Positions 25,019-37,220 of a stretch of DNA of 64,000 nucleotides are shown one piece after another. A program made the translations under genes and the position numbers. The DNA lies in assembly GCA_009733575.1 (NCBI GenBank), contig ML769631.1:37630-101629 (forward strand), given 5' to 3'. The notes under the pieces were generated by a model. It did not search any database and was not told the origin of the DNA. It worked only from the letters and a program-made list of their open reading frames with translations. Numbering within the stretch: the stretch's first letter is position 1; each line of letters starts with the position of its first letter. The DNA comes from Gymnopus androsaceus JB14. Its lineage: Eukaryota > Basidiomycota > Agaricomycetes > Agaricales > Omphalotaceae.

Positions 25019-25896
25019 TAGGGACTAGCATGGTCGCCCCGGGTGCTGCCCGGGGGCGGACTTTGAAATCCGCATGGATTTCAATCCACCCGGGGCAATT
25101 TTCACGGTTACGGGTGACCACGGTTGCAGTACCTGACCATAATGATACATCTAATCTATTGATTTACTATATTAAGCATGTCAAAGCAAGGCGTTTTGCA
25201 ATTTAAAAAGCTCGTAGGAAGGGCTAGAAGTATGTAAATATACAATTATAGTGGAATTTTTGTACACTTTGATCCCAATAGTATCAACCTTTGTCAGATG
25301 ATCCTCTCATAGCACTCTCTATTGCTGATACAGCTTCATGAAAATCATAGAAAGGTGCATTGCACCAAGATCCCAGAGCCATTGATGACTTGAATGTATC
25401 ATGAGACATATTGGTCTGCATAAAGTTAACTTGACGCCGTCCACCTGAGAAATATGCTGTCGCACGCTGATCTCAAGCTTCGTATGATGTCCTCCAGTAT
25501 TCATAGGTCAGCGATGGTTCATGAAGTTGTTCCGGTAGTTTACACAGAGAATCGACGCTTGAAGGGAGCAATATGGCTTCTAAAAACAGCACTGGCTGTA
25601 GAGCCAACAAGGGTGAAGAAGCTACAAGATGACCTTAAGTTAGCAAGGGGGCAATAGATACTCACCTCTAACTGTAAAAGACTTTCTCTTATTGTTTTAT
25701 GCAGTAGAAAAGATATTATTTCATTGATTAACGGTCGTGTCGTACAAGAAGTAAAGAAGGCACCGAATCACGCACCGAACCACGGATATCCATATCCATC
25801 CCGTACCCGTGGAAAAATCCCCGCCCCGTACCCGTCCGTGAATTCATGGGTGGGCATGGGTGGATACCCGGATTCTCAAATCCATGCTAGTCCCTA
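25019..25896. mobile_element. non-autonomous hAT-type MITE with 8-bp target duplication
   Basis: Perfect 15-bp terminal inverted repeats (TAGGGACTAGCATGG at 25019-25033, its inverse at 25882-25896) are flanked by identical 8-bp direct repeats TGAAAAAC (25011-25018 and 25897-25904). An 8-bp duplication is characteristic of hAT transposases. The 878-bp interior has no transposase: only a 67-codon frame of unknown nature, and C/G-rich subterminal stretches just inside each end. It needs a transposase supplied elsewhere. Confidence 0.85.
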
Positions 25897-26006
25897 TGAA
25901 AAACGATTGAGCGTCCAAATGACACTCGTGACTGTACTGCCACCATCGACGCAGAGTCGAAGACTCAACAAGTTCGACGTTAACATGCGCCTTGCGTTCT
26001 GCTTTA

Positions 26007-26424
26007 TCATCTACAATTCACCCCGAATTCTAGGCAGCCCAAGGCTTTCCGAAGACTTTCATTGATTACTGTATATTCAATCTGGCATTGATCAAGCCTC
26101 AATTGCGCATACAGGACAAGAGAAGAAAACTTACTGCGGCTACCTAGACTCACTATTTCCCCAGCTATTTCAATCAGTAAACGAAGTCCTTGCACACCGG
26201 ACTTCACTTTGTGTCGCTTAACCGCAAGATACGGAAAATGGCACATTAACAACGTTAACAAGCAAATAGGATCCCTGAATTGCTCGATTCTTCTTGCAGC
26301 TGACTCTCCAGAATACCGTATCATAGCGCGCCCTAGCTTCTCCATTGCGAGAATGGGCGTATGTTGGCGGCTCTTTTTTTTTTAGTAACATCCGAGTCTC
26401 GTCTTCCTCGAATTTTACCGACAT
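26007..26424 (-). pseudogene. remnant of an unrecognised helical protein gene
   Basis: A minus-strand frame (MEKLGRAMIRYSGESAARRI... LLIEIAGEIVSLGS) reads like a helical globular protein, and an overlapping frame upstream gives MSVKFEEDETRMLLKKKEPP. The two are out of phase and no family is recognised. It may be a decayed or partial gene. Confidence 0.3.
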
Positions 26425-27132
26425 CCACTGAGGACGATGACCTCGGACAATCCATTGTCTGACCCTTTGGGCACCTCCTATATGAAACTGTCTCTCAGAA
26501 TCTTCAGACTTCTTCTTCTGGTTTAGCTCCCTTGGTGACCTTTAAGATCTACTCTGCGTGCATAGGCTAATTATTATTCTTTCAGTCAGCGCTCAAGTCT
26601 CACTTCAGCCTCATCGACTGGGCCCTTCCGGAATTCCCTAACTCTCAATGCCCCTCATTGCATACAAACGCTATCACTCCTCGACTTTGCTCTACTCTGC
26701 TTCAACAGTCTTTAACCAGCTGCGTCAACGCGTCGAGGGACGCGTCGTCCCGATACGTGCCTGTGGATTCTACATGTCACCACATGACTGCATATAATTA
26801 AAATAATAATCAGCGCCAACGCTGAAAGTTCGGAGGATTGTGCCTTGAAAAGAAGAGTCGCGAGTCGCAACAAAAGCAACAGACAGGTATTTGGGCGCGG
26901 CGTGAGTCGTATGTACCGATGCGTCGTGACTATAGCTCTCCCTAGCTTAACTCGAAACACTCTATTTACCTCTGCCCGTACCAGCGTTCCCCGCAATAAT
27001 TTCCCCGCGGTTTTCCCGCATCTAGGCATTCATTGAATGGAATCATATTTTAGCACTTGGAGCAGATGGTTCAGGTGTTGGCTGGCGGGCCGGTGTGGCT
27101 TCTGGAACTTATAACTCAGTCGCGCAAGGTTC
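26425..27132. other. intergenic; upstream of MFS gene
   Basis: Only short frames on both strands. It presumably contains the sugar-transporter promoter; no TATA box stands out. Confidence 0.4.
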
Positions 27133-29278
27133 GTGATACCGAAGTTGGTCCGCTGCTTCTCAGCCTCTAACCATGGACGCTGTCTTCCTCGACGAAACTG
27201 GTGCTGTTGTTGCGACAATCATAAACTCGCCGCCGTTCTCGATGCATCTGTCATCCGCGATGGTGCAAAGGCAGACCAAGCAGAGCACAATATGTCTCTG
27301 AGGGAAGCTTTTCGTGCCCACAAGAAAGCTATTTTCTGGAGCATGGCATTGAGCGCCAGCGCTCATTATGGAGGGGTATGATGTTGTTGTTGTGAGTATC
27401 CGACGTTCTTGAAGTGCTTCTTCGAGTTATTTATCCTCATTGAGATAGATTGGGTCGTTCTACGGTCAAGCAAATTTTGCGAAGCGTTTTGGAGTACCAG
27501 CACCTGCTAGTCCCAATGGATATACGATCCCCGCTGAATGGCAGTCTGCTCTGAGCAATGGCTCTTCTGCTGGCGGTATTCTTGGTCTTCTATTCAATGG
27601 TTGGGCCGCAGACCGATTTGGAGCCAAAAAAGTTATGTTATGCTCCCTCATATGCTTGACCTGGTTTTATTTTCCTCATGGTTTTCGCTAAATCCATTGA
27701 CCATGCTCGTAATCGGTGAAGTATTGTGTGGTATCCCGTGGGGTACGTATTCGGTTCATATCACAAGTAGCTGCGAGTCGCGATTACTGATTCTTGGATT
27801 CTTTTTTATTTATCTTACAGGTGTGTTCCAAACTCTCACCACTGCCTATGCGTCCGAGGTCTGTCCTATCCAGCTTCGCGGATATTTGGCGGCATACGTC
27901 AATCTTTGCTGGGGTGTTGGGATTTTGCTGTCTTCTGGTGTCGTTCGAGCTACTTTGACCATTCCGAATGACTGGAGTGTGTACATCCTTTCATGGCATC
28001 AATATTTTCGTCTGACCTCATAATCTTAGGTTGGAGACTCCCTTTTATCGTTCAATGGGTCTGGATTATCCCTCTCTGCACCATTGTAATCAAAGCTCCA
28101 ACCAGTCCATGGTGGCTGGTCAGGCAAGGGAGGATAGAAGAGGCAGAAGCCAACGTCAGACGGTTGACTAGCCCAGATTGTATTTCGGATCAAGAGTGTA
28201 AAAACACAGTCGCCATGATGATACATACCACTGAGCTCGAAAGACAGGTTTCAGAGGGAACGAGTTACATTGATTGTTTTAGGAAGACAGACCTTCGAAG
28301 AACTGAAATTGTATGTGCATTACCATTCGCTGGCTCACGTTTACTGATTTTCTCCCAGGTTATGATGGTCTTCGCTATGCAGTTGCTTTCCGGAGAGAAT
28401 CTTATTGGCCAGGGTGTTCAGTTCTTGGAAGATGCAGGTCTCGGAGAGATCGCCGCCTTCGATATCAACATGGTGCTTAACTCTGTATGTTTTAACCTTG
28501 ATGCTCGATGGCTTTTATTAACTTTTAATGAAGATGTTTATTATTGGAACCATCTTTTCTTGGGGTTGTAAGTTATTTTATGCTGTCTGCGGTTCCATTA
28601 GTCTGACATTGCGAAATGCTAGTGCTTTCTCGTTTTGGTCGCCGTACTATCTACACGGGTGGAATGGCCTGCATGGCTGTTGTTCTTTTTATCATTGGCG
28701 GTATCGGTTTCCTCGAGAGTACTGAAGCTAACCGGACTGTCGGCTCTCTTCTCGTCGTCCTCAACTTCGTTTATAACGCCACGCTCGGTCCGATCTGCTA
28801 CACTCTCATTGCAGAAGTATCAAGCACTAGATTGCGCCAGAAGTCGATCGTGCTCTCACGAATAGCGTATCAAATCATGAACATTGTATGTGGTATCATC
28901 GTTCCTCGGATGTTGAGCGTACTTGCCTGGGACTGGGGCGCGAAATCCGGTCTATTCTGGGGTGGAAGCGCTTTGCTATCTACTCTCTACTGTCTTCTAA
29001 GACTTCCCGAGACAAGGTGAGTTGATATGTGAAGGTATCGTTAAGAAAATGGCTTAAATATTTACAGGGGTCGGAGTTACGGTGAGCTGGACATGCTCTT
29101 TGAGGAAAAAGTGCCAGCTTGGAGATTTAGCTCTACCAAAGCGGATCGTAAGTGCCCTCGTACTTTTTAACATTCCCATTCATGGTTAACCTGTTATCTC
29201 CCAGAATTCGCACTTGCTGACGATGTAGCGAGGACGTCCGATGTGAAGGAAGATCACGATATCTCCAAGGAGCGATAA
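27133..29278 (+). pseudogene. MFS sugar porter (alpha-glucoside/maltose permease type), frame-disrupted
   Basis: Plasma-membrane sugar:proton symporter family. Landmarks in order: EHNMSLREAF, IMEGYDVVVIGSFYGQ, GWAADRFGAKK (A-loop), SEVCPIQLRGYLAAYVN, SPWWLVRQGRIEEAEANVRR, RFGRRTIYTGG, LRQKSIVLSRIAYQI and LPETRGRSYGELDMLFEEK, stopping at 29276-29278. Short introns fall at canonical GT-AG sites. Three places change frame without a usable intron: about 27357 (just before IMEGYD), about 27663 (after the KKVMLCSLICLT segment) and about 27708 (before MLVIGEV); each fits one extra base. The start is uncertain (27133 or 27173). Either this is a young pseudogene or the assembly has indel errors here. 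The 3' half is clean, which argues weakly for real decay at the 5' half. Confidence 0.8.
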
Positions 29279-29570
29279 ACAGTGTTTATACTGTACGACT
29301 ATATTACGTTTTCTGAGGATTTATATACGGATACGGTAATTCTGAGCCTTTGCACGCTAACCGCGTCTTGGGGACTGACAAGAGGTGGCTAAACGACAAT
29401 TAAAAGCTCATTTTAAAATAATGTACAATGTATACAGTAAAGAAAAACCCGATTATGTAGTGCCATATTACTATGTCTTGCCTCACTCAGCTAAGAAGTG
29501 TAACTCTGGATGCAGAATGGGCTGCTCGAGCATCTCTTTCGGTAAGAACTTCTTTAGGATTATATGCCAC

Positions 29571-32500
29571 TCAAGATACGATACTATCAAGTATCAACCA
29601 CCACGCCGCCTTATCTATGGCCCAAGTTCTCAATCTCTCCGAACCTTTCGTCCCTATCTCAACCGCATAGCATCTAGACCGAGCCCTCACGACCCGCATC
29701 GTTTTATCCTGCACGAAAGACTCGTCCCGCTGAATAAAGTCCAGGATCTCTCCCGCGCCAACACGCGCCGAAGAAGCTACATTTTGCTGGGCTCGAGAGC
29801 CGGTCCAAAGGGAGTTTGCGCGTTCGCGCACATAAGCGAGACTTTCATGAGGCATCATCATGAGGAAGTTAGTGAGTGAGAGACGGCTTGTTGACGCATC
29901 GGTGGATAATGAGCTGTTGGTGGCAGCGGTGATAATTTCCGCCTCGCCGTCTACAAGGAATACGATCCGCTGCGGGTTTTGCATGATGAGTTGACCAGAA
30001 TGATAGTTTTGAATTCGTCCGCCAAGAGCTATAAGTTGAGCAAGAGTTGACGTTGGGATTGGCTCCTCGATATCACTGACATTCTCAGTAGCGAATACTT
30101 CTCTTGGTTCGAACTTGGTTTGCGTGCAAAACAGATCGTAGACTTCTTCATCTGTAAGGCCTTTCTTGTCTGAACCTTCCAAAAAATAAGTTCAGTCAAG
30201 AATACCGTGGAAATCGCAGACAGCTACTCACCCGTGTGGCTTTGAACAGCATCATGTTCGTACCTCCGCTGACACCACAAAAGCGCCTGCTTGCACGTCC
30301 TAAATGCCAAGATTTCCCTCTCCCCCTCCTTGACATCTTCAGTAGTAGCAGCCGTCTTCGTCGCTGAGCCAGTGCCAGATGATTCGAAAAATCGGATTTC
30401 CACTCCCGCACGTTGAAAATCAGCGTAAGCACCCGAACGCCCGGTCAGACCAGCGCAGACCAATATACTCGGGTACAAATCTCTCCTGGCGCGGTCAAAA
30501 GCTTGGGCTGCAGCTGTCTCGAGACGATACACGGTCGACAGGTCGAGAATGACAAATCTAGGTCGCTGAGGGCCATTTGAGCCATTTAAGATTTCCATTT
30601 CCAGGGAAGGGATGGTTGCAAAGACTACATTATAATGAGCGACAAGATTTGGAATGATAGATGGAAATAGCGTACAAACATATCCCGTAAGAGCGATGAT
30701 TCTTGCATTAATCCTAAGCATAACATCATTGGTGTTGGGCGCAGTGCTCCTTGCACTCTCAACATCCACTCTGATACCAGTGGAGCTTGAATGATTAGCT
30801 TCAAGAGCGAGAGTCGCTGTGGAGGGTGTCAAGTTGAACGGGAGCGCTCGTAATGCAGTCGAGCTGGAATTGAGTGAGTCCAACTCATGCTCGCCACTCT
30901 GCCTTCGCTGTTCCAGACTTTGGCGATGAGTCTCGTTCCATTCTTCCCATTGAACGGCTCTAGCACGCTAAAATAAGAACGAAAAGTAAGCTCAAGTACG
31001 TCCAGACATTGGGTAGAACCGGACCGAATCGACAACACCGTAGGCAAGATAAACTACTGTGGAAGCACCTATACCCACTCCGAACCCTTGGGCAAAGCCT
31101 AAGAATGTACAGGCCAAAAGGGTAGCCAGAACGATGCTGTATTCAAGAAGCACCAACGTTCGAGCAGATTCCCAAACTGCGATAGCCATCAACTCTAACC
31201 CAAGAAAGAGGACCAGAGACGACGCTAGGATCGTCGGAACATATGGTAGAAGGAGACCCGAGGTAACAAACAGAACGAAGGTGAGTATTGTAACCATGGT
31301 TGCCTCGAATCGACCACCGTGGGCGCGAGTAAAGAAGACCGAGTATGAATATTGCTATTGGGAGATTCATAAGCCAACGAGCAATTGACAGAAAAATAAC
31401 ACTGACCAGAATATTGGGAACTGTTCCCGTCAAACCTGCAAGAAGATTCGCAGCGCCCTGCCCAAAGAACTCGTGGTTCATATCATAGGACACGTCGAGA
31501 CTGAACGCCAACGCCGGCACGTAGATTGGAAGATTCAAAACGCCAATGACCACAACCAGCACAATATTTGCCAATGCATTCTTCATCGCCCGCCACTCCA
31601 CTAGCGAAAAGTTGAAATCTTTCCAATAATTCCACGTATCACCTATCCCAGTTCCTGGCTGCGATTCCGAAGCAGCAACTTGGAATAGCCATCCGCTATC
31701 GACAAGAGAATCTTTGGAGACATGTGTCGCTCCTGCAACAATCCAGAAGAATATTGGGATGCAGAAGAGATACGTTGGGATATAGTAGTCACTTTGAACC
31801 ATTCCCCGCGTCCATCGTTTCAGGCTCTGGGAACGGATTGAAAAGGACAGGAAGAGAGCAGGGATGAATGAGGCCGCGAGTAGTGGAAGATGAGTGTCAT
31901 TAAAGAGAACAGATCTGGCATTCCCAAGAGAAAGATCCGGAGAGGAGGAAGGCAGGGTTAAACCCAATGCAAGGATGAATAATGACAGACCAATGGCGCC
32001 AATAGCACCTGTTAGGACCGTCTGAGGAAAGTATGCCACCTAGATTATCCCATCGTCATTAGCTTTTCATCAGTAAAACACAAAAACGACTAACAAGATT
32101 CCCTAACTTGAGAAGACCCAAGATAATGAAGGATGCTCCCGTCAAGAAGCTAGTCAGAGCGTAGGCAGCCATTACAGTAGGTATCAGCGCGGGACTGTCA
32201 GTCTCCAAGCGCATTGCGAATATCAGTGGCGACACCTCTGAGGAAAGGAAGAATTTCGATCAACATAGCACCTATAGCTCCAGGGAAACGCGATCCACCC
32301 AGCGTTATAGCGATCTGTGACGTGATCGTACTGCATATATCTGATGAGCATGAAACTGAATTCGAGAAGAATAAATGTCACCTCATAATAAACATTGAAA
32401 GAGCTTGCAGTTGAACTGATTGGAAGGCACCTCCGTCTGAGGGGAAGAGTAGTAGACCAGTAGAAACTATACGGGAATTGAAGAATTTGGTTCAGAGAAA

Positions 32501-32630
32501 GGAAGGTTTACACATTACCACTATCGAGAACGTTGAACATTATGCCCAACGCGACTGAAGGCAAAGCGCGATATAATTTTCCAGGAGCATTCGAGATCCA
32601 GCGGCTAGAATGAGAACTGATCACGTCCAT
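29571..32630 (-). CDS. SulP-family anion transporter with STAS and cyclic-nucleotide-binding-like domain
   Basis: The N-terminus (MDVISSHSSRWISN, then GIMFNVLDSG) leads into SulP membrane helices (VAYFPQTVLTGAIGAIGLSL; DVSYDMNHEFFGQGAANLLAGL; LLPYVPTILASSLVLFLGLEL). A linker is followed by a STAS domain (PRFVILDLSTVYRLETAAAQ) and a C-terminal region resembling a cyclic-nucleotide-binding fold (GGRIQNYHSGQLIMQN...VFLVDGEAEII). This order matches the fungal group containing yeast YGR125W/Vsb1, a vacuolar-membrane protein linked to basic amino acid storage, rather than plain sulfate permeases (established knowledge, assigned from architecture). Several short introns interrupt it. It runs tail-to-tail with the MFS gene. 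Confidence 0.85.
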
Positions 32631-33197
32631 TACTTCGAAGGATTGAACAGCGTGCTTGACAAGAATGGATTAAAAGAGAGAAAAAATGCGGTCCACGAGT
32701 CATATTTCAACTTTCTTGGATGGGAGTTGGTTTGAAAGAAAAGCGCAGAAGGGCCGGAGGGCAAAGCGTTCGCGGGCCCGTCCAAAACGGGCCTGCCAGC
32801 CGAGCCCCATTTTCTTCCTTGCTCGAAACAGTGAATGAACTATGTGTCGATCCGCTCATCAGCTATGTGTGAAATTGAATATGTCCTAAAGCAGAGATTT
32901 TGGCCGTCAAGGTTGCAACGGGGAAGACCTAAGCAAACATTTGCCGCGTTTGAAACCCGGACCGTGTATCGCAATCTGTTGTAATATTCCGCGGGAGACT
33001 GACCACCAAAGGAGCAAGAGCGAAAACTCGGTGTTACTATGAATGGAAATATTGCTCCTCGACATAGCCAGAATAGTGCTAGGACATAAATATAACTCAT
33101 TCACTAGCTAGTAGTAGCAGCCTACGTACGCATCGCCCGGCATGAAGATGACTACCTCAAAGATCTAATGGAATTTTCTATATAGACGCACACTGGG
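32631..33197. other. intergenic; no gene recognised
   Basis: Upstream region of the SulP gene and downstream flank of the F-box paralogue. Two overlapping minus-strand frames (32.84-33.10 kb) have no motifs. Confidence 0.4.
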
Positions 33198-34695
33198 TCA
33201 AACCAAGAGTACAAAATTGTAGTATTTTGAGGATTGGCGTGGATATGTCTTTTCACGAGAACGAAATATGTGACGGTGGAGAGGGCCAATGGTATGACGT
33301 GTGCGGAAGGTCTGCACATTAAGCCATCCCTGTAACCAGCTCTCCTTATCTTCGAGGGCCAAGATATAAAATGCCTCAATGGAGGGTATCCGCTGTGCGA
33401 TACAGGATGTGTACTGCATCATAGCGGCTTCCATTTCAGCATGATCTGGGCTTTGTTTTCCAAAGCCAAGCAGGAACCTCGGGGGACGATCAAAGTTCAC
33501 TATTTGGAGTGAAGAAAAGCGACCAAGAGCGGTTACAAGCTCATCCTACAAGCCAAGGTAGTGTTTATTCAAAGCGAAAAGCTGACCAAGTAGAGGAAAT
33601 GACATACAAAGGGGGCAGATAAATTACCGATGGTCAACACAGATATTTGAGGAAACAACGAATGCGCAATATGCAAAAGCCGCCCAGACGACCACTCTGG
33701 GATGATGAGATGCAACCCGGAAACATACCACTCCCTCAAATCTCCAAGAGCTAGTACTGTTGAACCTCGGTGTCGAGTTATAGCAAAACCTTTGATAGTC
33801 AAATCATGGTTTAGTCCCGCTTCATAAGCCTCTTCAACGAATGACTTGATGAAAGGGATAGTAGGGTCGTGTAAGACATTGACCATGCTACTAAAACTAG
33901 CAGTAAAACATATTTTCTGTAGAAGAGGATTTGCACACGCAAACTCGGGGATCCATGACAGACTAGTAGGACGTCTTTCCAGATTGAGACGGAGTTCGCA
34001 AAGGCCATGTAGCGTCCAAGTTCTGATTGAATCCTGCAGGCGGTCGGCTCTGCTTATATTAAGCTGCCTTACTTGGGCTCCACTGGGAGAGTACGCTTCT
34101 AGCTCGTTTCTCCCATTTTCATCGTAAAATGCTGCAACATTGAAAAGAAACTTGGCTAGTTGCCCTGGGCCTAACTTGCTGAGTAGCTCGGCGTCACAGA
34201 AATTTATATCTGAAACGATGACGCTTGGGACAGGGTGGCTATTTATGACAGTGAGTAGGGGATTGTCGAGCCAAATCGATGTCAGATTAAGCTGCAGGAG
34301 ATGTTTTAGATGATTGAGAAGGCATCCAATGCCATCGGTTGTTTCGTCTCTGAGCTCTCGTGAAGTGTTTTCGAGATTAAGTGCTCTATGGCGGTCCTTC
34401 GTTAGACTACTGGTCAAAAGTCTCCAATAAATGCAGCATACCTGATAGACAATGCGAATTTTTCATTGTCAGCGCACAGATCCGTGAGCTTCTTCAGATC
34501 ATTCAACTCGACTTCGACACATGAAAAAAGAAATGGAAAACAGATTCGTCGCAATTGGTGATTAGCGATAGAGAGACAGAGAAGTTCAGTTGTTGAATAT
34601 TTCCAACGAAGTTTGGGCATTTGTCGCTCAGCAAAGACTGTATCATACGCGATGCATTCCGCTATGTCTTGAAGAAGCTCTTCCGGAAGCTGCAT
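33198..34695 (-). CDS. F-box-like / leucine-rich-type protein, copy 2
   Basis: Paralogue of the gene at 15520. It begins MQLPEELLQDIAECIAYDTV and shares QLRRICFPFLF, SLSWIPEFA and the C-terminal stretch IAQRIPSIEAF...WLQGWLNVQTF with copy 1. The first intron sits exactly where copy 1 has its 60-bp intron, but here the intron contains a stop, so splicing is required (LSIR joins ALNLENTSREL). A later intron after LSAPF matches the copy 1 intron before DQLVTSL. The product is a likely SCF substrate adaptor. It lies about 100 bp from the lost start of the peroxygenase remnant, divergently oriented. Frame and splice sites look intact. Confidence 0.72.
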
Positions 34696-34797
34696 GATGG
34701 AGGCGCGTTACAGAAGAGCGCGCTGGCTAGCGCCCATCGTGCCGATTGCGCACGGACCTCTGAAGCGCTCTTCTCTTCTCTGGGACTCTTTACTTTC

Positions 34798-36250
34798 TTG
34801 AGCACTTTTTTCTATCTCGTCTCCTTGATACATCTTATTGGATATGTAAATTCTCTTTGTCCAATGGCGCAGATGGTTACTGCTCGGGAGTTGAACGATT
34901 TTTCGTTTGCGGATGCCCACCAACGTTCAATGGATGAACCCTAGTATCCCTTTGATCCTGTGAAGCAGTATGCAGTATGTATCGACGACAGAGCAGCACG
35001 TCTTTTGGGCTCCTGGACCAGGCGATCTACGTGGACCATGTCCAGGTCCGAATGCTGTGTGGCTAATCAGTAAGTGGGTTGGTACTACTTTCTGCTGCGA
35101 CTTTGACACTTTTCAGTGGCTACATTCCCCCCAGCGGTATTGTGACTATCGATGAGCTCATTCAAGGTGCTTCTGAGGGTATGATCGTTTTATCATTCTA
35201 ATTTACGTGCCAAGTAATCGTTTTTTCGCAAAGTTTTCGGTATGGGAACCGATTTGGCTTTATTTCTCGGCGTACATGGTGTCCTACTTGACAGGAATCC
35301 ACTATCGCTCTCATTCTCCATCGGAGGACGGCCCCCATCTGCATGTTTTAACCAGAACGGACTGACGGGTTCACATGACAATCACGAAGCAGACGCTTCA
35401 CCCACGAGAGGAGATTTATTTGGATAGTGAGTTCATGCATGGCATGCAGATCGTTTAACCCTTACGATGGTCCTTGAAGCGGCGACAATCACGACCTCCG
35501 AATGTCTCAGTTCCTCGAGCTCTATAATTCGGCGTCCCAGACGCATTGGTCAATTACGATATTCCCTCTCCTCGCTTCCTTCCGTGTCAGGCGATTCCAA
35601 TCATCTATTAGAAGCAACCCATAATTTTTCAACGGCCCATTCACAGATGTATTGGTCCAGCCCGCTGCTTACACCTTTATCTACCGCTTTAAAGCGAACA
35701 AGAGCGAAGCGTATCCTGACTGGAGGTTGGACCGTGAAGTTCTCAAGTCATTTACTCGATCACGGGTCCACAAGATGTTATAATTTATGTAGGTGCTATT
35801 CATGTTGAAACTGAGATAATGAATCTAATCTTTTGCAGACCCCCGGAACACGAACGCATCCCAAACAACTGATACAAGCGCGCTCCCGGCGACGAGTATG
35901 GATTGCTTGCTTATGATCTTGAACTCACTTCCATTGCGCTTGCTCATCCGCGGTTTCTCTCCGTTGGAGGTAATACCGGTGCGGTTAACACCTTTACTGG
36001 AGTTGACTGGGAAGATCTCACTGGGGGAGTGTATATGCACAGTATTCTAGAGAAAAATAACCTCGGGTGCTCTTTTTTTCAATTTGTGATTTTGGCACTC
36101 CCAACAGGTGTGGCGGGGCTTGTTGAGGGAATCATTGTGCAGTTGCTTGATTTAGTTAATCCACTGTTGGAGGAGTTTAACTGCCCAGAGTTGTTAGAGA
36201 TTAATGAGAGTGTGCTGAAGCAGTTTCCTGGGTGGTCAAGAAGTTTATAA
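34798..36250 (+). pseudogene. unspecific peroxygenase-like (heme-thiolate) gene, copy 1, inactivated
   Basis: Chloroperoxidase/UPO-like secreted heme-thiolate enzyme, using H2O2 for oxygen transfer or halogenation. Visible family marks: signal-like leader (YLVSLIHLIGYVNS), GPCPG with the axial-cysteine position, GYIPPSGIVTIDEL, the acid-base region NHEADASPTRGD, GGNTGAVNTFTGVDWEDLTGGV, and a C-terminal tail ending WSRSL at 36250. Lesions relative to copy 2: the start ATG is TTG (34798-34800); a 2-bp insertion lies just before the intron near 35060; a 7-bp deletion lies in the LYN...GVPD region near 35525; a Trp codon is TGA (35870-35872). Introns are otherwise where copy 2 has them. Confidence 0.82.
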
Positions 36251-36465
36251 GCAATCCAAATACATCCATTAGATTACTCATACATCAATCCTTTGCTCTG
36301 ACTTCAAGTTCAGACTGTTCAAGGTCTCTTTCCAGTTCCAATTCTAGACAAGGAGAAACTCAGGAAAGAAAAAGGACTGTCAAAGAAAGAAAATATTGTA
36401 TCATGTGATATTCTCAGAGAAAAGAACAAAAAGGCAATAGGAAAATACACAGCTGGAATATGGTA

Positions 36466-36557
36466 TGCATTAAGGAGGGAATAGAACCCCGGCGGGTCGA
36501 AACATACCAATGCCCGGATTATGGCAACGACCCAGGTTACCACTACCCCATTAATGC
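36466..36557 (-). tRNA. tRNA-Gly(GCC)-like gene with intron
   Basis: Read on the minus strand: a perfect 7-bp acceptor stem (GCATTAA with TTAATGC), a D-arm with GTAGTGGTA, an anticodon stem GGTCG/CGACC, and an anticodon loop TTGCCA with a 21-base intron after position 37, the canonical place. An A73 discriminator and the 71-nt mature length fit tRNA-Gly with anticodon GCC. Weak points: the T-loop reads TTCTATT where TTCGAnT is expected, and the T-stem pairs imperfectly, so a tRNA pseudogene or SINE head is possible. A T run follows about 40 nt downstream. Confidence 0.45.
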
Positions 36558-36969
36558 ACTTTCAGTCACTTCAGCAACCACATCATCGTCATCGCCTTCC
36601 CGGAATCCCGGGCCCAGGCTTCGGAGCCCTCTTCCACCAGCTTCCACCCATGCAAGCCTGATGAAAATGAGTCAGTACTGGCCCACTCGAATGAGACGGG
36701 ACAAAGAAACTCACATTGAAATAAAGAACCCACAAATGCGCTACACTGTACACAGTAAGAGCACAATTAGTCCCCATGTTCACTGGCATTATGTTGCTTC
36801 AATACCACCTCCGCGCTGCACACCGGTTAGATCACATCGTTAACCTGATGTATGAAGAAAAGAAGCTCCGAATACAACTCATAAATCTGGTCCTCCAAAG
36901 CCAATGTGAATGCCTGTTCCAAGTCCTCTGAAGTTGAGAGGGAATGCATGCTCAATACAGCAATTATTT

Positions 36970-37220
36970 TCAAAGATGCAAGTTTAGAATGCCCATACAA
37001 TGTGTTAGTGAATGAATGGAAAGTTTCCCAGTCAGCATGGCATTATGACAACTGGAAAGGAGAAGGGAGATGACAGTTGTGAGCTTGGACATTGATCAGG
37101 ATTGAGTACAAGATATTAGAGGAAAGAATGATGATTGGTTATTCAGAGAGATAGAATGGAGCCTCTGGGATGACAGCAAATTAGAAAGGATGTCCTACTT
37201 GCAATATCAGGCAGATAATG
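36970..37220. repeat. 250-bp repeat, CpG-depleted copy
   Basis: Same orientation as 45729-45978. Part of the ancestral segment duplicated together with the peroxygenase gene. All eight CpG sites of the other copy are TG or CA here. Confidence 0.85.

Noticed and set aside
29385..29879. 164-codon plus-strand frame
   Set aside because: Overlaps the C-terminal exon of the SulP gene in antisense and has no recognisable domain.
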